Counted from the stretch's first letter, positions 1 through 8,660 are shown. The stretch is 64,000 nucleotides of DNA from CAJCJE01 sp035948315 (GCA_035948315.1 DASZJG010000081.1:1-64000); one strand, 5' to 3'. Translations and numbers: made by a program. The notes: generated by a model from the sequence alone, not told the origin.

Positions 1-549
1 CGTGCGCTGTCCCGCTGCCAGCGCGGCTCCCACCGGCGTCAGCGGGCGAAGGCTCGGCTGGCCCGACTGCACGCCCGCACGGCGGATCGGCGCCGGGACT
101 TCGTGGAGACGACCTCCACGATCATCGCTCGCCGGTACGACGTGATCCGGATCGAGGATCTGCGGGTGGCGAACATGGTCCGCTCGGCCCGGGGCACCCT
201 CGATCACCCCGGCAGCCATGTCGCGCAGAAGGCTGGCCTGAACCGGTCCATTTTGAACGCGGCCTGGACGGCGTTCGCCACTCGCCTGGAGGGCAAGGCC
301 GCTGGCCGGGTGGAACGAGTCGATCCCGCGTTCACGAGTCAGTGTTGTTCGGTGTGTGGGTTTGTCGCCGCGGGGAGTCGCCAGAGCCAAGCTCTCTTCC
401 GCTGTGTCGCCTGCGCCTACACCAACAACGCTGATGTGAACGCGGCGAGGAATATCGCGGCAGGGCGTGCCGTGACTGCGCGGGGAGGCCCAGTGTTGGC
501 TGGGCTGATGAACCGTGAACCTCAACACGAGACCTCCTCGGTCACGTAG
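1..549 (+). CDS. tnpB: IS200/IS605-family TnpB-like RNA-guided nuclease, C-terminal part (5' end outside window)
   Basis: The frame is open from base 1 and ends at TAG 547-549, so only about the last 182 residues are visible. They show the TnpB C-terminus: an IEDL segment that normally holds a RuvC acidic residue, then a four-cysteine zinc ribbon (CCSVCG then FRCVAC), then ADVNAARN carrying the last RuvC aspartate. TnpB proteins are transposon-encoded RNA-guided DNA nucleases related to Cas12; they are not the transposase itself. The reading frame looks intact in the part seen. Whether a tnpA lies to the left cannot be told. The element end follows directly at 550-586. The family is clear; activity cannot be judged from a fragment. 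Confidence 0.9.
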   Translation, partial: RALSRCQRGSHRRQRAKARLARLHARTADRRRDFVETTSTIIARRYDVIRIEDLRVANMVRSARGTLDHPGSHVAQKAGLNRSILNAAWTAFATRLEGKAAGRVERVDPAFTSQCCSVCGFVAAGSRQSQALFRCVACAYTNNADVNAARNIAAGRAVTARGGPVLAGLMNREPQHETSSVT

Positions 550-586
550 TTGGAATCCTTGTGCTAAAGCACAGGGAGGACGTCAA
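550..586 (+). mobile_element. Right end of the IS605-type element: hairpin plus TCAA terminus
   Basis: Directly after the tnpB stop is an imperfect inverted repeat, CCTTGTGCT at 557-565 and AGCACAGGG at 568-576, with one G-T pair and a tiny loop. It is followed by GGAGGACG and then TCAA at 583-586. IS608-like elements end with a subterminal hairpin and a TCAA cleavage site, and the same region contributes to the tnpB guide-RNA (omega RNA) scaffold. I place the element boundary at 586 by that analogy; no left end is available for comparison. Confidence 0.6.
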
Positions 587-2142
587 GATGGGACAGCCTC
601 CTTGCGGCCAGTGAGCGTCGAACGGATCTCGGTCTTGAGCACCTTGCCGATCGTGGAGCGGGGCAGGTCCGGCCAGATCTCCACCTGCTTGGGCGCCTTG
701 ACGCTGCCGATGCGGTTCTTGACGAACGCGATCAGTTCGCCGACGTCGAGCGTGGCGCCGGGCTGGAGTTGGACGACGGCGGTGACGCGCTCGCCCCACT
801 TCTCGTCGGGCAGGCCGATCACGGCGCAGTCCCGGATGGCGTCGTGCGCCATCAGCGCCTGCTCGACCTCGGCCGAATAGACGTTGAACCCGCCGGTGAT
901 GACCATGTCCTTGGCGCGGTCGACGATGTGCAGGTAGCCCTCGTCGTCGAGGAAACCGATGTCGCCGGTGTGGTGCCAGCCGTGCGCGGAGGCGTCCGCC
1001 GTGGCCTGCGGATCCCGGTAGTAGCCGGCCATCACCAGCGAGCCGCGCACGCAGATCTCGCCCCGTTCCCCGCGCGGAGTCGGCTGACCGTGCTGGTCCA
1101 GGATCGCCACCGTGACCAGCGGCGACGGGTGCCCGGCGCTGGACAGGCGCGCGGTGTTGACGGTGCCGTCGGGCAGGCGATGTTCGGCGGGCGACATCGT
1201 CGCGATCATCATCGGCGCCTCGGACTGGCCGAACAGCTGGGCCATCGGCCCGATGCGGTCCAGCGCTTCGGCCAGTCTGGCCGTCGACATGGGCGCGGCG
1301 CCGTACCAGAAGCAGTGCAGCGACGAGAGGTCCGTGGCATCGAGCGCGGGATGGCCGAGCACCATGTAGATCAGCGTCGGCGGCAGGAACGTGTGGGTGA
1401 CCCGGTGCCGCTCGATCAGTTCCAGGAACCGGCCGACATCGGGCTTCGCCATGATCACCACCTCGCCGCCACTGGCCAGGATCGGGAAGCACAGCACGCC
1501 GGCCGCGTGGGTCAGCGGGGCCAGGGCCAGGTACACCGGGCGATCGCCGAAGGGGTAGCTCATCAGCGTGATCGCCGACATCGCCTCGATGTTGCGGTCG
1601 GTCAGCATGACGCCCTTGGGCCGCCCGGTCGTGCCGCCGGTGCCGACCAGCGCCACCAGGTCATCGGGCGGCGGGGCTTCGGCGGCGGGATCCTCGCGGG
1701 CGGCGTCGAGCCAGGCGGCGAAGCCGGACGCGCGGTGGTCGCCGGGACCGAGCCGGACCAGCGTGGTGAGCTTCGGCAGTGTCGGGACGATCTGCCCGAC
1801 CAGCTCGTCGAAGGCGGGCTGGAAGATCAGGACGGAACAGTCGAACAGGTCCAACAGTTCCGCGTTCTCGCCGGCCGCGTTGCGCGGGTTGATCGGGCAC
1901 CACACCGCGCCGGCCCGCGCGATGCCGAACACGCAGCTGAACGCGGTCGGATCGTTGGCCGAGAGGATGCCGACCTTGTCGCCGGGCGCGACGCCGGAGT
2001 GGCGCAGTGCGCGGGCGACCCTATGGGAGAGATCGACGACCTCGCGGTAAGACAGCGAAACGTCGTCGAGGGTCAGGCAAGGGGCTTCCGGATCAACTGA
2101 CGCGCCCTTGTCCAGATAGAAGGTGAGAGACATCCCGGACAC
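583..2142 (-). CDS. Class I adenylate-forming acyl-CoA ligase (FadD-like)
   Basis: 519 residues, full length for the family. It activates a carboxylic acid as acyl-AMP and transfers it to CoA. Visible motifs are the phosphate-binding loop GTGGTTGRPKG, the adenine-binding QLFGQSE, the HTGDIG aspartate and the hinge DRAKDMVITGG; the catalytic lysine falls in GKVLKTE near the C-terminus. A GTG start at 2142 is chosen because AAAGGA sits five bases upstream; an ATG nine bases further in is worse placed. The gene is divergent from a TetR regulator at 2248, which may control it. Its TGA stop (583-585) lies inside the proposed terminal TCAA of the neighbouring IS element, so the last residues may be insertion-derived. 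Substrate unknown. Confidence 0.85.
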   Translation of the reverse strand: MSGMSLTFYLDKGASVDPEAPCLTLDDVSLSYREVVDLSHRVARALRHSGVAPGDKVGILSANDPTAFSCVFGIARAGAVWCPINPRNAAGENAELLDLFDCSVLIFQPAFDELVGQIVPTLPKLTTLVRLGPGDHRASGFAAWLDAAREDPAAEAPPPDDLVALVGTGGTTGRPKGVMLTDRNIEAMSAITLMSYPFGDRPVYLALAPLTHAAGVLCFPILASGGEVVIMAKPDVGRFLELIERHRVTHTFLPPTLIYMVLGHPALDATDLSSLHCFWYGAAPMSTARLAEALDRIGPMAQLFGQSEAPMMIATMSPAEHRLPDGTVNTARLSSAGHPSPLVTVAILDQHGQPTPRGERGEICVRGSLVMAGYYRDPQATADASAHGWHHTGDIGFLDDEGYLHIVDRAKDMVITGGFNVYSAEVEQALMAHDAIRDCAVIGLPDEKWGERVTAVVQLQPGATLDVGELIAFVKNRIGSVKAPKQVEIWPDLPRSTIGKVLKTEIRSTLTGRKEAVPS

Positions 2143-2194
2143 CGTTGTCCTTTCTGGGGCTGGTCACGACACTGGCGCGTCGTTGGACAGATGT

Positions 2195-2207
2195 CAAGAA
2201 TTTCTTG
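2195..2207. promoter_or_regulatory. Candidate TetR operator (CAAGAA-T-TTCTTG palindrome)
   Basis: A palindrome with 6-base arms around one central base lies between the divergent acyl-CoA ligase and TetR genes. It is flanked by two copies of TTGGAC (2183-2188 and 2206-2211). Position and symmetry suit a TetR-family operator controlling both genes. It also argues that the regulator starts downstream, at 2248 rather than at an ATG at 2191. Binding is inferred. Confidence 0.45.
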
Positions 2208-2247
2208 GACGATTGGTCAGAGAAGTTCTGGGAGGTATCGTGAGCGG

Positions 2248-2862
2248 GTGACCCGTGCAGCCGCGAGGCGTCGCACCCCAGTCGACAAGTTCGAGGATCG
2301 TCGCCGCGAACTCGCCGACGCGGCGCTGCTGACCTTGGCCGACCTCGGCTACGCCCGCACCAGCCTGCGCACGATCGCGGAGAACACCGCGTTCTCGCAC
2401 GGACTGCTGCACTACTACTTCGCCGACAAGGTCGAGCTGATCACCTACTGCGTGCGGCGTTACAAGGCGGCCTGCGTGCAGCGCTACGAGGGCGCCATGG
2501 CCGACGCGGCCACGCCAGAGGAACTGGCCATCGCCTGCGGAGAGGGACTGGCTGCGACGCTCGCCGACGCCCCGCTGATGCACCGGCTCTGGTACGACCT
2601 GCGCTCGCAGTCCATGTTCGAGAAGGCGTTCCGCGACGACGTCGCCGAGATCGACGAGAGCCTGGAACAGATGATCTGGGGCATCGTCACCGCCTACGCC
2701 GACCGCACCAAAACCGATCCGACCTGCACGTCCTCCGAGGCATACGCGATGTTCGACGGCCTGTTCCAGCAGGCGCTGATGCGCCACCTCGACGGCTCCG
2801 CACAAGCGCTCGACGACCTGCGGCGCGGCTGCCGGGAACTGTTGCCCCGGCTGGTCAGCTGA
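2248..2862 (+). CDS. TetR/AcrR-family transcriptional regulator
   Basis: 204 residues from the GTG at 2248. The N-terminal helix-turn-helix spans about residues 20-65, with ALLTLADLGYARTSLRTIAE leading into HGLLHYYFADKVELI, a textbook TetR DNA-binding domain. The rest is a helical ligand domain with a TetR_C-type pattern (RLWYDLRSQ, FRDDVAEID). A longer frame opens at an ATG at 2191, but that start would overlap a palindrome that looks like the operator. GGAGG lies 12 bases before 2248, which is a long spacing, so the start is uncertain. Divergence from the acyl-CoA ligase suggests it represses that gene in response to an acyl-CoA or related ligand; this is inference from layout. Confidence 0.85.
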   Translation: MTRAAARRRTPVDKFEDRRRELADAALLTLADLGYARTSLRTIAENTAFSHGLLHYYFADKVELITYCVRRYKAACVQRYEGAMADAATPEELAIACGEGLAATLADAPLMHRLWYDLRSQSMFEKAFRDDVAEIDESLEQMIWGIVTAYADRTKTDPTCTSSEAYAMFDGLFQQALMRHLDGSAQALDDLRRGCRELLPRLVS

Positions 2863-2890
2863 TCGACGGGAACTGGAACGCCCGGCCGGG

Positions 2891-3991
2891 TCAACCGGTC
2901 GCCGGGTAGCCGCCGGCGCGCTCGTGCAGGTCCTCCAGTGCGTGGAGCCTGGCGGTCCGGCGTTGCCACGTCACCCATGCGCCGGTCTGGCCGGCGATCC
3001 GACCCAGTTCCGCCTGGGTCGCGCGGCTGGGCACTCGGCCGGGCCGGGCGAGGTGGATCGACAGCACACCGATGCACTTCCCCTGACCGGCCGTGGCCAT
3101 GGGCGTGCTGTGCACCGTCCGCACGCGTTCGGCTTCCAGGGTGCGCTGCGCGGTCGGCGCGAAGATCGCGCTGCTGGTGACGTCGGGAATCGACACGGAC
3201 TCCTTTCTGGACAACGCCAGCGCACAGGCCGTGGTCTTGCCGTCGACCGGCCTGGCATCGACGAAGGCGAACTGCGTCACGAACGCCGTGCTGAAGCCAC
3301 GCGATGCCAACAGGTCCAGGCCACGTCGCGGACCGGACGAGGACAGTTGCAGGTCGGACCGGTCGCCGTCCGCGCAGGCCATGGCCGCGTCCACCGCCGC
3401 GTTCAGCACACGCGAGAAGTCCGGAACCTCCTCGGGCAGGAACGTCAGTTCGGGGCCGCGTCGCCATTCCCGCTCGGCGAACCATGGGCCGCGGTTTTCC
3501 GGGCGCGGCGCGGTCAGCAGCGCTCCGGCCACCTCCGTCACGTCCAACCCGTGTCGCCGCGCCACCGTGTGCAGCATGCGCAGGGCCGCCATCAGGTCCG
3601 GCAGGCCGTAGCGTTCGAACATCACGCCCGCGGCCTGGTTGACGGTCGTGTACGCGCGTGCGGTCATCCGGGATTCGCGCGCCTGTTTGCGCAGTTGGGT
3701 GACTTCCCGCCACAACAGTCCGTTGATCCCGGCCAGGTGAGCGGGAGCCGATTCCTCGGTGTCGATGGGGGCCAGCGCGATCAGGTCCAGTCGCTTCCGC
3801 ACGCCGAACTTCGCGAACAGTGCCGCGATGTGGCTCTCCACGGTACGTTTCGAGAGCTTGAGCGTGTCCGCGATCTCGCCGTTGGTGAGCCGTTGTCCGA
3901 CCGCGAGCAGAACAACCCGTTCGCGCGGGGTGAGCAGTTGCCGCGCGAAGTCGGCAGATGACGCGCCGGGCTGTTGGGACATCTCCGCCAC
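2891..3991 (-). CDS. LuxR-type HTH + ANTAR + GAF-like regulator
   Basis: About 366 residues if started at the GTG at 3991, which has a GGACGGA-like site just upstream; an ATG at 3982 is an alternative. Residues about 19-75 are a LuxR/NarL helix-turn-helix (LTPRERVVLL, LKLSKRTVESHIAALFAKFG). Residues about 93-165 resemble an ANTAR domain (TVNQAAGVMFERYGLPDLMA, then ARRHGLDVTEVA), normally an RNA-binding antiterminator module. About residues 230-330 look like a GAF sensor fold. ANTAR proteins usually place GAF before ANTAR, so a DNA-binding plus RNA-binding combination in this order is unusual. The gene stands alone, facing the TetR gene tail to tail. Its targets are unknown. Confidence 0.75.
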   Translation of the reverse strand: MAEMSQQPGASSADFARQLLTPRERVVLLAVGQRLTNGEIADTLKLSKRTVESHIAALFAKFGVRKRLDLIALAPIDTEESAPAHLAGINGLLWREVTQLRKQARESRMTARAYTTVNQAAGVMFERYGLPDLMAALRMLHTVARRHGLDVTEVAGALLTAPRPENRGPWFAEREWRRGPELTFLPEEVPDFSRVLNAAVDAAMACADGDRSDLQLSSSGPRRGLDLLASRGFSTAFVTQFAFVDARPVDGKTTACALALSRKESVSIPDVTSSAIFAPTAQRTLEAERVRTVHSTPMATAGQGKCIGVLSIHLARPGRVPSRATQAELGRIAGQTGAWVTWQRRTARLHALEDLHERAGGYPATG

Positions 3992-4109
3992 TATCCGTCC
4001 GACGCGCGAACGATGGCAAGGCAGGACCACTCGGTAGGGGAGGAAAACATCCGTACGGCGCACGGTGTACCGGGCGTGCCGCGCTGTTTAGGCTCGTGCG
4101 GAGGGGACT

Positions 4110-4334
4110 GTGCGCCACCGACGGGAGGTTGCGGAACCCGTGGACAACCCAACTTCTCGTACGAGACACACCTGCGACTACTGCCAAGAGCCCATTCCGG
4201 TTGGGCGGGCGATGCTGGCACTGCTGCCCAGACTGAGGACAGCGCGGCCGGACGTCGAGCGGCGGGTGGTCACCGCCTGCCGAGCGGAGCACCTGAACGA
4301 ACTCATCGGCCCCGTGCGCTGTCCGAGTGCGTAG
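4110..4334 (+). CDS. Small CxxC zinc-ribbon-like protein
   Basis: 74 residues from a GTG with GGAGGGG seven bases upstream. It contains CDYCQEPI near residue 22 and a later Cys-x-x-x-His (CRAEH) near residue 57, which could together bind one zinc ion. I recognise no named family. The stop at 4332-4334 overlaps the GTG start of the histidine kinase (4327) by eight bases, so the two are probably translationally coupled, and the small protein may work with the kinase. The short length, good ribosome site and coupling make it a credible gene; the function is not known. Confidence 0.6.
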   Translation: MRHRREVAEPVDNPTSRTRHTCDYCQEPIPVGRAMLALLPRLRTARPDVERRVVTACRAEHLNELIGPVRCPSA

Positions 4335-5748
4335 CGCGTGGCCCCGCACCCTGCGCAGGCGGGTGTACGTCCTCGTCGGCGGCATGCTGGTGCTGTTGCT
4401 GATCACGGTCACCGCGACGGTCGCGGCTCGGCTCTACGTGATCTCGCTGGACAACCGCATCCTCGGCGCGCTGCGTCCGGCCCAGGCCGAGATCGCGGAA
4501 CTCACCCAGGGCTACATCGACATGGAAACCGGGGAACGCGGTTACCTGCTCACCCGGGAGACCCAACTCCTCGCGCCCTACGACACCGGACAGTCCGAAG
4601 TGTCCAGTGCCAACGCCCGACTCGCCGAAGAGTTGGCCGGTGACTCCGTCGGCACGCACCTGTTGACGGTGGTCGCCGACGCGGGCACCAGTTGGCGACA
4701 ACAGGCAGCCGAACCCGAGATCGCCGGCGCCCGGGACGACACGCTGGCCGGAACCGCGCTGGTGCGCAGCGTCGTCACCGGCAAACAACTATTCGGCACT
4801 CTGCGCAACGGATTGACCGCGCTGCAGAACAGAATCAACCAGCTCACCACCACGGCGGTGCAGTCCGCCAACGCCATCCAGTCACAGGCCACCCTGGTCA
4901 GCATCATCTGCGCGGCGCTGGCACTGCTGGTCGGCGGCGCCACGTTCGTCCTGGTGCGCAGGTCGCTTGCCGACCCGATCACGCGGCTGCTCCGCGAGGT
5001 TCGCCGGGTGTCGGACGGACAACTCGACCAGCCCGTGGACGTGACCGGGCCCAGCGAGGTGGAGAGCATCGCGCTGGCGGTGGAGGGACTGCGCCAACGC
5101 ATCCGGGATCAGATCGCCAGTGCCGAGACCGCCGCCGGTCAGGTGGCCCGCCTGGCCGAGGCCGACCGGATCGCCCACGACATCGGCAACCGGGTGAGCA
5201 ACCAGTTGTTCGGTGCCAGCTTGGCGGCGCAGTCGGCGGCCGGCCGCCATCCCCGGGCTCGCCCCGCGTTCATCGACATCACCCGCCGGATCGACACCGC
5301 GCTGCGCGAACTCCGGCTCGCGATGTACGGGCAGCCGCCCGCGACGTCCCGTCCGGCCCCGCTCGTTGCTCGGCTGACCGAACAGCTCCGCCGGGTGGCA
5401 CGGCCCGACGCCGAGCCGGACGTACGGGTGTCCGGCGATCTCGATCGCGCGGTGCCGGATTCCGTTGCGGCCGAACTGCTCGCGGTTGCGGTGGACACGA
5501 TCGGCTCGGTCGTCGGCCCCGACACCACCGACCCGCCCGAAATCGACCTGTCCGTCGAGAACGACACGATGCGGCTGCACATCGTGATCGCCCGCCCCGC
5601 CAACGGGCATGCTGGTCTGCTGGCCGGCTTCGTCGAGCGGGTCGCCCGGCTCGACGGTGACGTGACCGTCGACAACATCGCCCACGAGGGCACCCCGCGC
5701 TTCGTGCTCGACTGGCGAGTCCCGCTGACCGGGCGCGGCGACCGGTAA
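4327..5748 (+). CDS. Membrane sensor kinase with CHASE3 and HAMP domains, atypical catalytic part
   Basis: 473 residues. The first transmembrane helix is at about residues 15-40. A CHASE3-type extracellular sensor follows, with the signature ETGERGYLLT near residue 65. A second helix lies at about 195-215, then a HAMP linker (PITRLLREVRRVSDGQLDQPV). The dimerisation helix reads EADRIAHDIGNRVSNQLFG, where HDIGN could be the phosphoacceptor box, and the ATPase part lacks clear N, G1 and G2 boxes. It may be a degenerate kinase or a pseudokinase partner. It is coupled by overlap to the small zinc-ribbon gene. No response regulator is adjacent; the next gene is an alcohol dehydrogenase. Confidence 0.75.
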   Translation: MRSAWPRTLRRRVYVLVGGMLVLLLITVTATVAARLYVISLDNRILGALRPAQAEIAELTQGYIDMETGERGYLLTRETQLLAPYDTGQSEVSSANARLAEELAGDSVGTHLLTVVADAGTSWRQQAAEPEIAGARDDTLAGTALVRSVVTGKQLFGTLRNGLTALQNRINQLTTTAVQSANAIQSQATLVSIICAALALLVGGATFVLVRRSLADPITRLLREVRRVSDGQLDQPVDVTGPSEVESIALAVEGLRQRIRDQIASAETAAGQVARLAEADRIAHDIGNRVSNQLFGASLAAQSAAGRHPRARPAFIDITRRIDTALRELRLAMYGQPPATSRPAPLVARLTEQLRRVARPDAEPDVRVSGDLDRAVPDSVAAELLAVAVDTIGSVVGPDTTDPPEIDLSVENDTMRLHIVIARPANGHAGLLAGFVERVARLDGDVTVDNIAHEGTPRFVLDWRVPLTGRGDR

Positions 5749-5758
5749 CGTGCCGCGG

Positions 5759-6769
5759 ATGCATGCTGTGGTGTACGACCGGTTCGGCGCGATGCCGGAG
5801 GTGCGCGAGGTCCCCGACCCCGCGCCGGCACCGGACGGCGTGGTCATCGCGGTCGAGGCGACGGGGGTGTGCCGCAGCGACTGGCATGGCTGGCAGGGCC
5901 ACGATCCGGACATCGAACTGCCGCACGTGCCCGGACATGAACTGGCCGGCGTGATCGGCGCGGTCGGGGCCGACGTGACGCGGTGGCGGGTCGGGGATCG
6001 GGTGACCGTGCCGTTCGTGTGCGCGTGCGGCCGGTGCGGCGCCTGCGCCGCCGGTGACCAGCAGGTGTGCGAGCGGCAGACGCAGCCCGGCTTCACGCAC
6101 TGGGGATCGTTCGCCGAGTTCGTCGCGATCGACCGAGCCGAGGTCAATCTCGTCGGCCTGCCCGACGACATGCGCTCGACCACCGCGGCCGCGCTCGGCT
6201 GCCGGTTCGCGACCGCGTTCCGCGCCGTGGTGTCGGTCGGCCGTGTGTCAGCGGGGGAGTGGGTGGCGGTATACGGCTGTGGCGGGGTCGGGTTGTCGGC
6301 CGTGATGGTCGCGGTGGCGGGTGGGGCGCGGGTGGTGGCCGTGGACATCTCGCCCGACGCTCTCGCGCTCGCCGCGTCGCTGGGTGCGCAGGTGTGCCTG
6401 ACCGACGGAGCCGACGTGCCGGCCGCGACCGGCGGCGGGGCCCACCTGTCGCTGGACTGTCTCGGCAGCCCGGCGACGTGCGCGGCGTCCGTGGCCGGGC
6501 TTCAGCGGCGGGGTCGGCACGTGCAGGTCGGGCTGCTGCCGCCGGCGCAGGGGCGCGCGGTGCTCCCGATGGAGCGGGTGATCGCCTGGGAGCTGGCCGT
6601 GCTGGGCAGCCACGGCATGCCCGCGCACGCCTATCCGCGCATGATGGCCATGGTCGCGGCCGGCACGCTGCGGCCGGATCGGTTGGTGGCGCGCACGATC
6701 GGGCTGGCCGAGGCGCCGAGCGCGCTCGCCGCGATGAGCAGACCCGGGATGACGATGATCACGATCTGA
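5759..6769 (+). CDS. Zinc-dependent alcohol dehydrogenase, MDR superfamily
   Basis: 336 residues if started at ATG 5759 (MHAVVYDRFG is a typical MDR opening); a GTG at 5750 is the alternative. It oxidises an alcohol to an aldehyde with NAD(P). Visible are the catalytic zinc ligands in GVCRSDWHGW and PGHELAG, and the structural zinc loop with four cysteines (CACGRCGACAAGDQQVC). The Rossmann nucleotide-binding motif is GCGGVGLSA. The protein is full length. It starts about ten bases after the preceding kinase gene, so they may be cotranscribed. A strong hairpin follows. The substrate is not predictable from sequence. Confidence 0.9.
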   Translation: MHAVVYDRFGAMPEVREVPDPAPAPDGVVIAVEATGVCRSDWHGWQGHDPDIELPHVPGHELAGVIGAVGADVTRWRVGDRVTVPFVCACGRCGACAAGDQQVCERQTQPGFTHWGSFAEFVAIDRAEVNLVGLPDDMRSTTAAALGCRFATAFRAVVSVGRVSAGEWVAVYGCGGVGLSAVMVAVAGGARVVAVDISPDALALAASLGAQVCLTDGADVPAATGGGAHLSLDCLGSPATCAASVAGLQRRGRHVQVGLLPPAQGRAVLPMERVIAWELAVLGSHGMPAHAYPRMMAMVAAGTLRPDRLVARTIGLAEAPSALAAMSRPGMTMITI

Positions 6770-6779
6770 CGCCGCACAA

Positions 6780-6815
6780 AGATCATGGCCCCGCCGGGTG
6801 GCGGGGCCATGATCT
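6780..6815. terminator. Bidirectional terminator hairpin
   Basis: A perfect 16-base inverted repeat (6780-6795 and 6800-6815) with a GGGT loop lies between the convergent alcohol dehydrogenase and HAF lipoprotein genes. It can serve both strands. Confidence 0.85.
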
Positions 6816-6842
6816 CCTCCCTCCTGGGGTGGCTGCCGCGGG

Positions 6843-8660
6843 TCAGCCGTTGGTGCAGAGCAGCGGACGGAAGCTCAGCGCGGGCTGCTGGTTCGGGCCG
6901 AGGATCGAGCCGCTGTCGCCCAGGTGCAGGTTCAGATACCAGCTACCGGCGGTCGGCATCGTGGGCACGTTGGCGACGGTGCGGGTCTGGTTGACGATGT
7001 TGCCGTGCGCGTCGGCGGTGTAGTCCATCAGCATGTACCGCACCGAACCCTGCGCCCGGCAGGTTCCGTCGTGGATGTGCGCGGCGTGGTTGCCCGCCCC
7101 GACCCCGGTGGCGTTGACGGTCACCGCGAGGGTCTGCTTGGCCGGGTCGTAGGTGACGGTCGCGGTGCCGGCCAGCCTGCCCAGGTCGGCGCCGGAGGCG
7201 CTCTGGTTGGCGGCGGTCAGCTGGGCCGACGAACCGTGCGGGACGGCGGGCAGCGGCGTGCTCTGCCCGATCACCTCACCGGCGACCGCGTTGCGGTTGA
7301 AGTCGCCGGTGTTGGCACCCAGCCTGATCACGAACCGAGCGCCGTAGGGGAGCCGGGTGTCGGTGTCGACGGAGGTGATGCTCGCGGCGATCACGCCGCT
7401 CGGGTTGGCCGACACCGCACCGAAACGGACGACGGGGCCGGTCGCGCCCGGTGCGTCGATCTCCACCTCGTGCGCGGATCCGGGGGTGAGGCCGTACGCG
7501 TTGACGTGTGCGGTGTAGTGGCCGTCGCGGCCCTGGGTGATGCTGACGGTGCCGTTGGGCATCGCGGCGAGGTTCAGCCGTTCGGTGATCGGGCCGGTGC
7601 TCCCGGGCTTGGCGAGCATGCCGTGCGTGTTCCCGGCCGCATCGACGTAGAACCCGACCAGGACACCGGCATCGTTGACCCCGTTGACCGTGGTGTTGCC
7701 GACGCCGTTGGGGTCGTCGACGGTCTTGAACCTGGTCTTGGCGGTCCAGGTGAAGCCGTGCGTCGCGGCCGAGCTGCCCGAGCCGACCTGGTACACGCCG
7801 ACGACCTCACCGCGGTTGTTCAGGCCCAGCGCCTGGGTCATGGTCGCGCCGGGGAAGGCCAGCGACGTGATCCTGCCGCCGGAATCGCGGACGAACCCCT
7901 CGGTCGTCCCCGCTGAGTTGGTGTCGAAACCGGCGATCTGCTGCCGGTCGTTGATCGCGGCCGCGGTGACGCTGGTCGACCCGGCGACGGTCACCGGGGT
8001 GAAGCTGCCCCGCCTGGTGTTGACGGTGTAGCCATGGTTGTTGCCGGCCGAGTCGGTGTAGAAGCCGGCCGCGATGCCGTAGTCGTTGATCCCGAGCAGC
8101 TGGTTGACCGGCGGGTTCGCGTTGGCCTTGGTCGGGAACGACGCAGGCTGGAACGAGCCGCCGCGCAGGACGAAACCGGTGTTGTCGTTGACCTGGTTGG
8201 CGTTGTTGGCCCGGGAGAAGAAGCCGACCGTCGTGCCGAGATCGTCGATTCCGGTGACCTGGGTCTGCACCGAGCCAGGGACGTTCTCGTTGACGAAGGT
8301 CCGTGCGCCGTCGCGAACCAGGTAGCCCTTGTTCGGGTGCCCCGCCGCGCCCGAGCCGAAGTATCCGGCGATCTGGCCCTCGTCGTTGATGCCCAGCAGC
8401 TGGTTGAAGGTCGGATCCTTGGGGTTGTCCACGGTCCGGAAGCCGTAGGCGCTGGGTTGGCTGTTCATCGACGGCGCCGCCATCGCGGCCACCGCACCGC
8501 CGGGGGAGGACAGGTCGACGAGTTGGGCGGGTCCGCCCACGCTCGGCACGTTCGCCACCGCGGTGGGGTGAGCGGCCGTGGACGTGCACGCCGACAGCAA
8601 GCCGGCGCCCGCCACCGCCGCGACGACCGCAACGGTCGCACCGACAACTGAATTTCGCAT
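6843..8660 (-). CDS. Secreted lipoprotein with HAF repeats and C-terminal CHRD domain
   Basis: 605 residues. The N-terminus is a lipoprotein signal peptide with lipobox LLSAC (cysteine at residue 25), so the mature protein should be anchored outside the membrane. Residues about 70-350 hold repeated HAF-type units with the pattern GINDxGxIAGxY (LLGINDEGQIAGYFG, LLGINDYGIAAGFY, ALGLNNRGEVVGVY, VNGVNDAGVLVGFY). The last 150 residues resemble a CHRD domain, with VTVNATGV and HAAHIHDGTC visible. The combination suggests an extracellular beta-rich binding protein; no catalytic role is evident. It is a single gene followed by a terminator. Family recognition is good, role unknown. Confidence 0.8.
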   Translation of the reverse strand: MRNSVVGATVAVVAAVAGAGLLSACTSTAAHPTAVANVPSVGGPAQLVDLSSPGGAVAAMAAPSMNSQPSAYGFRTVDNPKDPTFNQLLGINDEGQIAGYFGSGAAGHPNKGYLVRDGARTFVNENVPGSVQTQVTGIDDLGTTVGFFSRANNANQVNDNTGFVLRGGSFQPASFPTKANANPPVNQLLGINDYGIAAGFYTDSAGNNHGYTVNTRRGSFTPVTVAGSTSVTAAAINDRQQIAGFDTNSAGTTEGFVRDSGGRITSLAFPGATMTQALGLNNRGEVVGVYQVGSGSSAATHGFTWTAKTRFKTVDDPNGVGNTTVNGVNDAGVLVGFYVDAAGNTHGMLAKPGSTGPITERLNLAAMPNGTVSITQGRDGHYTAHVNAYGLTPGSAHEVEIDAPGATGPVVRFGAVSANPSGVIAASITSVDTDTRLPYGARFVIRLGANTGDFNRNAVAGEVIGQSTPLPAVPHGSSAQLTAANQSASGADLGRLAGTATVTYDPAKQTLAVTVNATGVGAGNHAAHIHDGTCRAQGSVRYMLMDYTADAHGNIVNQTRTVANVPTMPTAGSWYLNLHLGDSGSILGPNQQPALSFRPLLCTNG

